Below, piece after piece: positions 23,316 through 30,210 of a stretch of 37,432 nt of DNA. The notes under the pieces were generated by a model. The model worked only from the letters and a program-made list of their open reading frames with translations. It was not told the DNA's origin and ran no database searches. Position 1 is the first letter of the stretch; every line of letters begins with the position of its first letter. The position numbers and the translations under genes were made by a program. Source of the stretch: an uncultured Oscillibacter sp. (GTDB taxonomy: Bacteria > Bacillota > Clostridia > Oscillospirales > Oscillospiraceae); assembly GCA_950097265.1 (NCBI GenBank), contig CATNDJ010000017.1, positions 1 through 37,432 of the forward strand, given 5' to 3'.

Positions 23316-25475
23316 TCAGCCGCCTCCTCTCAGAATCGCCTCCCGGAGCTTCCGGGCCAGGGTCTCGGCGATGGCGTCCACGTCGGAGTCCTCCCGGACG
23401 TGGAACTCGTTTCCCGTCACCGTGACGCTCACGCCGCCTCCGCCCCGGTCCATGCCCCGGGCCTCCGCCGCCGTCAGCACCCGTTCTCCCTGGTGTAGCA
23501 GGGCGGGGAACTCGTCGTAGGGCACGTAGTCCAGACCGTAGGCGTGGCTCTTCCACCCGCTGGAGCCCCCGATGTCCACCAGCATAGGGTCCACGGCCTG
23601 GCCGTATTTGTCCGTATAGGAGGCCAGCCCGGTCTGTTCGTCCACGGTGGTGGTGACGGTGAAGGCGTTCCCGGCCGCGCCGCCCTTGGAAAAGGCGTTG
23701 TTCATTCTCCAGGCGTCCGTGGCGGAGACCATGGCCGTTGTCAGCTCCCGGGTGGCGTCGATCTGCTGGAGCTCCATGTCCACCTGCTTCTGGGCCCACT
23801 CGCTGGACTCATAGGCGGCGGTGGCCAGGGCCTCGGCCTCCTCCCGAAGGTCCACCATCTTCTGCCCGGCCTCCAGGCTACCGTCCTTATAGGCTTGCTC
23901 CGCTTCGGAGAACTGCTGGGAAAGGCCCTCCAGCTTCGCCGCGTCCTCCTCGGAAAAGACGGTGGCTCCCTTGTCCAGAGTCCCCGTAAGCACCGCCTCC
24001 AGAGCCTCCCGCTGGAACTGCTCCTTCAGGTTTTCACCGTACGCCTGGACCTGGCCGCCGATGGCGGAGAGCTCCGCCAGCTTGTCCCCCAGGCGTCCGC
24101 CGTAGGCGGCGATGTCCGCCTCTTTGGACGCCTTCCGGGCCTCGTTGTAGGCGTCGCCCCCGGCGGCGCCTACGTTTTCCTTGAGCCCCTGCAGCGTGCT
24201 GTCCAGGCCCTCCGTGGACTTGGACTGGATATCCATCATTCCGGCGTAGAGCTTCTCGAACTGGGCCAGAATCACGTCGCTGACGTAGCTGCCGGACAGC
24301 TCCCCCTTGGAGATTTGGCTGTACACGTCCCCCACGCTGACGCCCTGGTCGTCCGCCAGCCACTGGAACACGGAGAAGCCCCGCTCATTCAGGGGGTTCA
24401 AGTACTCCAGGGACGCCTTATCGCTGGACTGCATCCGGCCAAGGTAAGTGGCCACGGTCCCGATGTCCCCCGTGGAGAGGCCCAGGGCCGCCCCGGCGTC
24501 GCCCACCTTGGTAAGCGTCGGGATGATATCGTCCACCGCCGTGCCGAAGCTCAGCATGGTCTTGGAGATGCCCACCAGGTCGTCATAGAGGAAGGGCGTG
24601 GTGTTGGCGGTGTCCTGGACCTGCTCCAGGAAGGCCCCAGCCTTCTTGTCGTCGCCGAGGAGCGTATTGAAGGACAGCTTCGTCGTCTCCCGGCCCGCCG
24701 CCAGGGCGGAGCCGGAGGACAGCCGCTCCTCCGTGGCGGCGTTGGTGTCCTCGTACAGGCCTCGGTAGTAGTCCTTAAAGAAGTCGTCCCGTTCAGTGAA
24801 AATCTGGGTTGCTCCATTGATCGCGCCGATGCCAGCTCCAGCGGCCGCACCAAGGGCTGTCCCAATACCAGGCACAATACTGCCGATGGCCGCGCCCGAC
24901 GCGGCTCCAGCGGCTATCCCGGAGGCAAGGTCCGCCATTGGCTTTCCAATGGCGCTTTCAAGAGCCGCGCCGGCGAACTGCGAAAGCGAGTCGCCCGCCA
25001 TCTTGAAAAGCCCGGCGGTTCCAACCTTCTGAATGATGTTTCCATCAGAAACGCCGGCCGAGAGGCCGCCGGATACGTTTTGACCGCCGCCGACACCATC
25101 CATTTTCCGAACCTCATCAGAAAGCGCCCGGATCTCCTTCACGGTGTTCTTCGCCTCGTCGGCGTATCCTTTGGCAGAGATGGTCAGGTCGTTGTATTCC
25201 TCCCGCAGCCGTTCAAAGGTCAAGCGGTCGGCCTCGTCTCCGCTCTTTTTAAAGGCCTTTGCCGCCTCGTCCATGGCCCGCTTGACTTCCAGGGCCTTCG
25301 AGGACGCCTCCGCAGACCGTCTTGTAAGGTCCCTGTATCTGTCTCCAAGCTGCTGGCCTTTTCTTGAAAGCTCCTCCATGGCTTTGGAGCAGCCTTGAGA
25401 TGTGCTGGTGATGGTTTTCAATTTAGCGTCGATATCGGTTTGCAGCGTCATGACGATGGAGACATTGTTCGCCAC
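23316..25475 (-). CDS. Tape measure protein
   Basis: I prefer the GTG at 25475 (719 residues), placed 8 bases after AGGAGG; a GTG at 25484 would overlap the ribosome site. The N-terminal 130 residues are coiled coil. About residues 170-222 form a Gly/Ala-rich zipper (ASGIAAGAASGAAIGS) typical of membrane-active tape measure segments. A helical region follows, and a conserved C-terminus has YGLDYVPYDEFPALLHQGER and LTAAEAR. The segment around the zipper uses codons somewhat different from the rest (more T-ending, fewer C/G-ending codons), a possible recombination trace. Length determines tail length; this predicts a fairly short contractile tail. Confidence 0.9.
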   Translation of the reverse strand: MANNVSIVMTLQTDIDAKLKTITSTSQGCSKAMEELSRKGQQLGDRYRDLTRRSAEASSKALEVKRAMDEAAKAFKKSGDEADRLTFERLREEYNDLTISAKGYADEAKNTVKEIRALSDEVRKMDGVGGGQNVSGGLSAGVSDGNIIQKVGTAGLFKMAGDSLSQFAGAALESAIGKPMADLASGIAAGAASGAAIGSIVPGIGTALGAAAGAGIGAINGATQIFTERDDFFKDYYRGLYEDTNAATEERLSSGSALAAGRETTKLSFNTLLGDDKKAGAFLEQVQDTANTTPFLYDDLVGISKTMLSFGTAVDDIIPTLTKVGDAGAALGLSTGDIGTVATYLGRMQSSDKASLEYLNPLNERGFSVFQWLADDQGVSVGDVYSQISKGELSGSYVSDVILAQFEKLYAGMMDIQSKSTEGLDSTLQGLKENVGAAGGDAYNEARKASKEADIAAYGGRLGDKLAELSAIGGQVQAYGENLKEQFQREALEAVLTGTLDKGATVFSEEDAAKLEGLSQQFSEAEQAYKDGSLEAGQKMVDLREEAEALATAAYESSEWAQKQVDMELQQIDATRELTTAMVSATDAWRMNNAFSKGGAAGNAFTVTTTVDEQTGLASYTDKYGQAVDPMLVDIGGSSGWKSHAYGLDYVPYDEFPALLHQGERVLTAAEARGMDRGGGGVSVTVTGNEFHVREDSDVDAIAETLARKLREAILRGGG

Positions 25476-25490
25476 AAGCGTCACCTCCTG

Positions 25491-25519
25491 TTGACAGCTT
25501 TTGGGGGAACTGGTATATT
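25491..25519 (+). promoter_or_regulatory. Strong promoter of the antisense moron gene
   Basis: TTGACA (25491-25496), a 17-bp spacer, then TATATT (25514-25519) preceded by TGG, an extended -10 form. It faces away from the tape measure gene and lies just upstream of that gene's ribosome site. This is a near-consensus vegetative promoter, so the gene should be expressed in the lysogen. Confidence 0.85.
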
Positions 25520-25542
25520 AAAATCAGCCATTGAAGGGAGGG

Positions 25543-25767
25543 ATGGAGTTGACGGCTTTCCTAGTGATTTGCGCGCTTGGGGGTATCGCAGCCGGGTGCT
25601 ACCTTGTGTACTTGGTATCTGGAGAACTCCGCCCGAGCGGAACGGTGATGGGCATGAGACAGCGGTATGCCCGGACGGATCGAGACACCATGATCCTCTT
25701 TTGGTTCCTTGCGGTCACTATGTTCTTTTCTGCTCTGGTGTGTCTGTTTTCTGCAATAACACTATAG
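25543..25767 (+). CDS. Two-helix membrane protein, candidate prophage moron
   Basis: A 74-residue protein from the ATG at 25543, with GAAGGGAGGG directly upstream. The TTG at 25549 has better spacing and is a possible start; a TTG at 25531 would add four residues. It has two membrane helices: LTAFLVICALGGIAAGCYLV (about 3-27) and ILFWFLAVTMFFSALVCLFS (about 50-73). A basic loop lies between them (GMRQRYARTDRD). It is the only plus-strand gene inside the late operon, between the tail chaperone and the tape measure, with its own promoter and terminator. This is the hallmark of a moron. Membrane proteins of this type often block superinfection or alter the host envelope; function here is unknown. 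Confidence 0.85.
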   Translation: MELTAFLVICALGGIAAGCYLVYLVSGELRPSGTVMGMRQRYARTDRDTMILFWFLAVTMFFSALVCLFSAITL

Positions 25768-25772
25768 CCCCT

Positions 25773-25803
25773 CCGCCCTCCCGGTCCCGGGAGGGCGGTT
25801 TTT
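25773..25803 (+). terminator. Terminator of the moron gene
   Basis: CCGCCCTCCCGG (25773-25784) and CCGGGAGGGCGG (25787-25798) form a very stable stem, followed on the plus strand by TTTTT. On the minus strand the stem is not followed by a T run, so late transcription can pass. It starts 6 bases after the moron stop codon. Confidence 0.92.
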
Positions 25804-25805
25804 CT

Positions 25806-25982
25806 TTACCACCGGAACCCCTCGCTTCGTCTTTCCGCCTGATGGGCGGCGAACGCCCGGATGACCGCCGTCCACCCGTCCCGGCCCTCGTACAGGACCT
25901 TCAGGTCCTGAAGCCCCCAGTTCTTGGCGGCGAACAGGTAGTACAGCAGGGACAATTCCGGGTCCTCCGCCGCCTCTAGGCG
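25806..25982 (-). CDS. Tail chaperone -1 frame extension (GT product)
   Basis: In the -1 frame an open reading frame of 58 codons runs from the slippery site to TAA at 25806-25808. It starts R-L-E-A-A-E-D-P-E and contains LSLLYYLFAAKNWGLQDLKV. It has no suitable start of its own, but joined to the upstream 131 codons it would make a 189-residue G-T type fusion. The clean coding character and the end just before the moron terminator support it as a real product. In lambda and many phages such fusions recruit the tape measure during tail assembly. Confidence 0.82.
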   Translation of the reverse strand, partial: RLEAAEDPELSLLYYLFAAKNWGLQDLKVLYEGRDGWTAVIRAFAAHQAERRSEGFRW

Positions 25983-26374
25983 TTTTTTACCTCGGCCAGG
26001 GTCCTCTGGAGATAGCCGGAGAGCTTCTGAATCTCAATGTACAGCTCGTCGATCTCTCCCGCCGTCAGCTTCGCCTTGATGGCGTCCAGTGGTGCCGCCA
26101 CGCCCTTTTCCGGGTCCAGCAGCCGCTTGTCCCGGAAATCCGGGTCCTTGCAGCCGTACAGCACGGCGGAAACCGCCTGGTCCTCCCGGCGCTTGTCCTG
26201 GATGTCCCGGATTTCCCGATAGGTGAGCCCCCGCAGGGTGAAGACCACCGGCTCGCCGGTGAGCTGGGAGAGCCGCTTTACCTCCACCTTTTTCTCCGGC
26301 AGGACCTTCCGCACATCCGGCAGCTCCGGCCGCAGCAGCAGGTCCAAAGCGCTTGCGTTTTTCTCATTTTCCAT
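25976..26374 (-). CDS. Tail assembly chaperone, XkdN-like (G product)
   Basis: A 132-residue acidic/basic protein located between the tail tube and tape measure genes, with XkdN-type features (LRPELPDVRKVLPEKKVEVK, then a helical middle). It ends at TAG (25976-25978) two codons after the canonical slippery heptamer A AAA AAC (25988-25982). Reading continues in the -1 frame at some frequency to give a longer G-T product. The gap and order match PBSX-like and P2-like phages. Confidence 0.88.
   Translation of the reverse strand: MENEKNASALDLLLRPELPDVRKVLPEKKVEVKRLSQLTGEPVVFTLRGLTYREIRDIQDKRREDQAVSAVLYGCKDPDFRDKRLLDPEKGVAAPLDAIKAKLTAGEIDELYIEIQKLSGYLQRTLAEVKNA
25982..25988 (-). promoter_or_regulatory. 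Programmed -1 frameshift heptamer A AAA AAC
   Basis: In the zero frame the codons are GTA AAA AAC GCC TAG, which places the seven bases A AAA AAC exactly as X XXY YYZ. The following bases can form a small CGCC-TAGA-GGCG stem. Two codons later the zero frame stops while the -1 frame stays open for 58 codons. This is a classic tail-chaperone recoding signal. Confidence 0.85.
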
Positions 26375-26384
26375 GTGTCCCTCC

Positions 26385-26822
26385 TTACACCAGCGGCGCC
26401 ACCTGGTCCAGGTACTCGAACTTCGTGGCCTGGAAAGGGACCGTCATGCTCCCCGCCTTCCCGGCGGCGAAGTCCATCAGCGTCTGTTCGTCGTAGTTCA
26501 TGCCGTAGACGGCAATCCGCTCCGCACCGTAGGCGTCCGGGTCCGCCAGCTTGGCAACCAGGGTCCGCCGGACGTCGTGCCCCCGGTCGGCGGCCTGCAC
26601 GTCCTCCGCCCCCCGGCTGTAGACCTTGTGGAGGGTCATGGAGCCGGTGATTTTGATGCCGGTCAGCTTCCGGTCCTCCGCCATCTGGCCGCACATGCTG
26701 ATGGGGTCCCAGTTCTTCACGACCTTCAGCTGAAAGGCGGAGATCTCCGCCACCTCGCTGCCGTCCGCCCAGACGGTGCCCCACGTCCCGTTCATTACCC
26801 GGGAGCCGTTTTCAAATGCCAT
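26385..26822 (-). CDS. Tail tube protein, XkdM-like
   Basis: A 145-residue protein with the XkdM-type sequence: SRVMNGTWGTVWADGSEVAE near the start, LTGIKITGSMTLHKVYSR in the middle, and FAAGKAGSMTVPFQATKFEY at the C-terminus. This is the inner tube of a contractile tail. It follows the sheath gene by 12 bases and is followed by the chaperone gene after a 10-base gap. Confidence 0.92.
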   Translation of the reverse strand: MAFENGSRVMNGTWGTVWADGSEVAEISAFQLKVVKNWDPISMCGQMAEDRKLTGIKITGSMTLHKVYSRGAEDVQAADRGHDVRRTLVAKLADPDAYGAERIAVYGMNYDEQTLMDFAAGKAGSMTVPFQATKFEYLDQVAPLV

Positions 26823-26834
26823 GTCAAAGCCTCC

Positions 26835-27983
26835 TTACAGATAAATCTTGACCCGCACATCCTCGATGGCGTCGATGGGCCGGATGTCGATTGCCAGGAA
26901 CACAAAGGTTCCGGTATTGGCCTCCCGGATCTGCTGTTCCGTCATCTCCGCCGTGGCCACGCCGGTGCTCTGCAGATAGGCGTCCTGCTCCTCCACGTCG
27001 ATGTCGCAGGAGAAGTCCGCCTCTATGAGCTGGTCCTTCGCCAGGGCCTGGAGATACAGCTTCACGGCGGTGATGAGCAGCAGCTTATTGTCGTAGCTGT
27101 TCTGGAATTTCCCGATGTAGTTGTCCTGGATGGTTAGCCGCAGGTCCCACTGCAGGAGGTCCAGCAGCTCCACGATCTTGATTTTCCGCCAGACCTCAGA
27201 CCGGCCCGTGGTATTCGTCAGGGAGTTCACGCCCCGGCCGAACTTCACCTTCTCCCCGTCGTTGGTCAGGATCAGCTCGCCCCGGCCCACGGCCTCGTCC
27301 TCCTCCAGAGCGGAGAGGCGGTCGATGTCCTCCACCTCCGGCAGGGCGGCGTAGGTCACGGACTGCTTCATGGGCGTGCCGGCGATGAGGCCTGCCACCC
27401 GGCCGCAGTACCCGGCAGCGTCGAACACGTCGCCTCCCACCTGGATGCCGGAGGCGGTGAAGTTCACCACGCCCTCATTGCCCGCCGCGCAGTTCGGCAG
27501 AACGGCCTTGAAGATCACGTGGTCGTCTTCCCGTTTTTTGATGATCCATTCCTTGAGGATGGCGGCCTCCGCCTCGCTCAGATCCGCTGGGCCCGCCAGG
27601 TAGTCAAACTTCTGGGCGCCCAGCCACTTGAGGGCGGCGGCTCCGCTGCCGGGCCTGGCGTCTTCCGTTCCGGCGGACGGTTCGCCGTCCTCCGCCTGGG
27701 GAGCCGGGTCAAGCTCCAGCGTGTCCTCCGCTCCCAGGCAGTACACCAGCACCTTGCGGGGCGGGTTCACACCGCCCTTGAACACCCGCCGGATGGCGTT
27801 CTGATTCTCCTTGCCCAGTTTCTCGGGGATTTGGCCCGTAGAGGTCAGGGACCACGCCTGCCCGGCGGTCAGCGCATCCCGGAGGATCAGCGCCGCCACG
27901 CCCTTCTGGCTCCGGGCAATCGCCGTCTGCGCCCGCTGCTGAAACAGGATAGTCAGCGTGGGCATCGTCAATTTTTCAGCCAT
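26835..27983 (-). CDS. Contractile tail sheath protein
   Basis: A 382-residue sheath protein from the ATG at 27983, 7 bases after GGAG; an ATG six bases upstream lies too close to the ribosome site. The N-terminus (LTMPTLTILFQQRAQTAIAR) and the central KREDDHVIFKAVLPNCAAGN and DRLSALEEDEAVGRGELIL segments are typical of the Clostridial/PBSX sheath. The C-terminal part contains the conserved WRKIKIVELLDLLQWDLRLT region. It proves a contractile tail. It overlaps the tail-terminator gene by 8 bases. Confidence 0.94.
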   Translation of the reverse strand: MAEKLTMPTLTILFQQRAQTAIARSQKGVAALILRDALTAGQAWSLTSTGQIPEKLGKENQNAIRRVFKGGVNPPRKVLVYCLGAEDTLELDPAPQAEDGEPSAGTEDARPGSGAAALKWLGAQKFDYLAGPADLSEAEAAILKEWIIKKREDDHVIFKAVLPNCAAGNEGVVNFTASGIQVGGDVFDAAGYCGRVAGLIAGTPMKQSVTYAALPEVEDIDRLSALEEDEAVGRGELILTNDGEKVKFGRGVNSLTNTTGRSEVWRKIKIVELLDLLQWDLRLTIQDNYIGKFQNSYDNKLLLITAVKLYLQALAKDQLIEADFSCDIDVEEQDAYLQSTGVATAEMTEQQIREANTGTFVFLAIDIRPIDAIEDVRVKIYL

Positions 27984-28458
27984 TGTCATTCTCCTTTTTC
28001 ACTCGAACCTTCAGTTCAAGTTTCTGCATCAGCTCATAGAGCTCCGCCTCGGCGAAATTAGCCCGGTCCAGGGTCAGCGCCAGGGTCAGCGTTACCAGGG
28101 CGAAGTCGAAGAAGGAGGTGTCCGCCTCGGCGCTGCGCACCTTGGGGGCCCGGTCCTTCACCTGGATAAACCCGCTTCCAAAGGCCCCCAGCACCAGCAT
28201 GGCCCGCAGGTCCAGAACAGGGAGGTGGGAGGCGTGTACTTCATCCACCTTGGAGAAGGTGGATATTTTGTACTTGAAGAGGAAATCCACGCCGCCGGGC
28301 CCGTAGGACAGCGGATCCATACCTATGCCCGCCAGCTCCACCATGTTGCTGGGCCGCTCAAAGTCCCGGGGCGCCAGGTCTGTGTAGATTTTCTCGCCGG
28401 GGAACGACTTTGACACCCGGGCCGCGATGGCGGCGGTGATATCGGAAATCTGAATCAT
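27976..28458 (-). CDS. Tail terminator-like protein, DUF6838-like
   Basis: A 160-residue protein between the gp10-like and sheath genes, the usual place for the tail terminator/completion protein. The start MIQISDITAAIAARVSKSFP followed by GEKIYTDLAPRDFERPSNMV looks like DUF6838 proteins of Firmicute myophages. The fold is probably the alpha/beta sandwich of terminator rings. Assignment is by context and general similarity. Confidence 0.72.
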   Translation of the reverse strand: MIQISDITAAIAARVSKSFPGEKIYTDLAPRDFERPSNMVELAGIGMDPLSYGPGGVDFLFKYKISTFSKVDEVHASHLPVLDLRAMLVLGAFGSGFIQVKDRAPKVRSAEADTSFFDFALVTLTLALTLDRANFAEAELYELMQKLELKVRVKKENDNG

Positions 28459-28982
28459 TCGCCACCCTCCGCAAAGCCCTCAATCCACTCAAGGATTTCT
28501 TCCCGCGCCGCCCGGACGGCGACGGCGGTGGCCTCCATTTTCGTCCAGCTGTAGAACATTCTGCCGGGGACTATGCCGACAAGGCTGTGCTTCCCGTTGG
28601 CGTCGGCCCGCTCATGGACTCTGGAGCGGTATCGCTTCCATCGGCCGGAGGGCGAGCGGGTTTTGTGCCCGCGTTCCAGATATCGCGTGATATCCTTCGC
28701 CGTGTATTTGTTGGAGGTGCTTCTGCTGACCTGAATGGTATCCTCCACGGGGGAGATTGCCGCGTAGCCGCCGCCGCTGCCGAGCCGCAGCTCCTGCCAC
28801 CGCTTCACACGGCCCCTGGGGTCGTTGACGCGGGTGGAAATCTGCCGCTCCAGAAGGGCGTCCACGGCCTGTCCGGCCTGGAAGAGCGCCGCCTTCTTCG
28901 CGCCGGGCAGGGTCTCCAGCCGACGGTTCCAGACCTTCCAGAAGGTGTCCCACTGTTTTGTATCAAAGGCCGCCTTGCTCAT
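28455..28982 (-). CDS. HK97 gp10-like head-tail protein
   Basis: A 175-residue basic protein with the HK97-gp10-like arrangement: N-terminal helices followed by YLERGHKTRSPSGRWKR and the end WTKMEATAVAVRAAREEILE. It is likely the neck or tail-completion component. It overlaps the head-closure gene by one base and the tail-terminator gene by 4. Confidence 0.8.
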   Translation of the reverse strand: MSKAAFDTKQWDTFWKVWNRRLETLPGAKKAALFQAGQAVDALLERQISTRVNDPRGRVKRWQELRLGSGGGYAAISPVEDTIQVSRSTSNKYTAKDITRYLERGHKTRSPSGRWKRYRSRVHERADANGKHSLVGIVPGRMFYSWTKMEATAVAVRAAREEILEWIEGFAEGGE

Positions 28983-29548
28983 TAGCAGTCCTCCGTTCTC
29001 CGAATCTCGTACTCGTTTTTGTACGGGTCCAGCTCATGGGGGGCCCGCACCAGGAAGTGACGCTCACCTATGAGCACCCAGCTCCCCGGCTTCAGCGACA
29101 CCACCTTCGGCGTTACCAGCACCAGGTCCCCCGTCACTTCGGCGTGGGGATCCAGCTGTTCATGGCCCACATACTTCTCCGTCAGGATGCCGGGGAAGCG
29201 GCAGCCCTGGGTTTCCAGGTCCGCGTCTTTGATGCAGTCCACCGGGTCGCACAGCGCCGCCTTCACCACCTGGAAACCGGGGTCCCCGTCCACGATGGAG
29301 GTCAGGAAGCAAAACTGTCCCCGCCAGAGGAAGGAGTTGGTGAGCGTCAGAGACGAACTTCGCCGGATGGTGAAGGTGACGCCCCTGGCCCCGATGCCGA
29401 CGGAGGAAAAGAGATTTTTCCGGTCATCTTGCTCCGCCGCCGCCCAGGTATTGCGCTCGACCTCCCAGGCGTAGGTGTTGGCCCCCGGGGAGTGGAGCAG
29501 GTGCTGGACCTGGACGCGCTCCTTCAGATCGCTTCCCGTGGTGCTCAT
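28982..29548 (-). CDS. Head closure / head-tail adaptor-like protein
   Basis: A 188-residue protein with beta-rich sequence, located directly after the connector gene. It contains LTNSFLWRGQFCFLTSIVDG and VLIGERHFLVRAPHELDP. Position and size fit a head-closure (stopper) protein; the family cannot be named with confidence. It overlaps the upstream gene by 4 bases. Confidence 0.68.
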   Translation of the reverse strand: MSTTGSDLKERVQVQHLLHSPGANTYAWEVERNTWAAAEQDDRKNLFSSVGIGARGVTFTIRRSSSLTLTNSFLWRGQFCFLTSIVDGDPGFQVVKAALCDPVDCIKDADLETQGCRFPGILTEKYVGHEQLDPHAEVTGDLVLVTPKVVSLKPGSWVLIGERHFLVRAPHELDPYKNEYEIRRTEDC

Positions 29549-29886
29549 GGCCCCTCCTTCGATTCAGTTGTGTCCAAGTTGGACACATCCGGTTCCGTCA
29601 GCTTCATCTGGTTCAGCAGCCGCCGGAAGGCGGGGTTCTCCGACGAGGCGGTGCCCACGAAGGAGGCGTCCCGCCGGTCCCAGCTGTCCAGGACCAGGTA
29701 ATTGACGCACAGGTCGTATTGGGCCCGGCGGGGCATGTACTCCGGCGGCTCCCCGACCCCCGCGTGAGTCATGTAGCCCACCGCCGCGTCATATAGGGCC
29801 CCCAGAAGCTCCTCTTCTTCTGCCGAGAGTTCATCCAGGCGGCAGAAGGCCCGCAGCGTGACCTTCCGCGCCTCCGCCAGCGCCAC
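29545..29886 (-). CDS. Head-tail connector, HK97 gp6-like
   Basis: A 113-residue helical protein starting at a GTG (29886), with FCRLDELSAEEEELLGALYD and YDLCVNYLVLDSWDRRDASF. The two-helix layout, Tyr/Asp content and location after the capsid fit gp6-like connectors that form the ring below the portal. The codons near the C-terminus lie in one of the dispersed palindromes (encoding Val-Ser-Asn-Leu-Asp-Thr). Confidence 0.83.
   Translation of the reverse strand: MALAEARKVTLRAFCRLDELSAEEEELLGALYDAAVGYMTHAGVGEPPEYMPRRAQYDLCVNYLVLDSWDRRDASFVGTASSENPAFRRLLNQMKLTEPDVSNLDTTESKEGP
29569..29587. repeat. Dispersed palindrome, copy 3
   Basis: TGTGTCCAA-G-TTGGACACA, identical over 19 bases to the copy at 22651. 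It lies inside the 3' end of the connector gene, just upstream (in transcription) of the head-closure start. Confidence 0.9.
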
Positions 29887-29889
29887 GGC

Positions 29890-30198
29890 TTACGCCTCCA
29901 GCTGCCGCAGGAATCTGGCGGAGACCCACCCGGCCCGTTCTCCGGTGTGTATCAACTCCCAGCCGGGGACCGTCACGCCTTCCGGCAGATTCAGCGCCGT
30001 GACCTCCGCTCCGTCCGCCAGGACCTCCAGCGCGTCATAGCTCAAAGCGGGCCCTAACCGAAGGTTCAGCCCTTTGGGAGAACAGACCGCCGCCCGGCGG
30101 CCCTCCGGCGAACCTTGGGGCGTCTCCAGGGCTTCCGGGTTCACGGTCTTGGCCTCCGCCGCTTCCGTCGGAGGAGTAGTGTTCTTTTTCGCCATCAT
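29890..30198 (-). CDS. Small phage protein with SH3-like domain
   Basis: A 102-residue protein (ATG at 30198 or 30195, ribosome site GGAG). The N-terminal 35 residues are disordered and charged. The rest is a bacterial SH3-type domain: GLNLRLGPALSYDALEVLAD, then GWELIHTGERAGWVSARFL. Such domains usually bind peptidoglycan or peptides. Encoded between the capsid and connector genes, it may be a capsid decoration or a virion-borne wall-binding protein; this is inference. Confidence 0.78.
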   Translation of the reverse strand: MMAKKNTTPPTEAAEAKTVNPEALETPQGSPEGRRAAVCSPKGLNLRLGPALSYDALEVLADGAEVTALNLPEGVTVPGWELIHTGERAGWVSARFLRQLEA

Positions 30199-30210
30199 GT
30201 TTCTCCTTTC

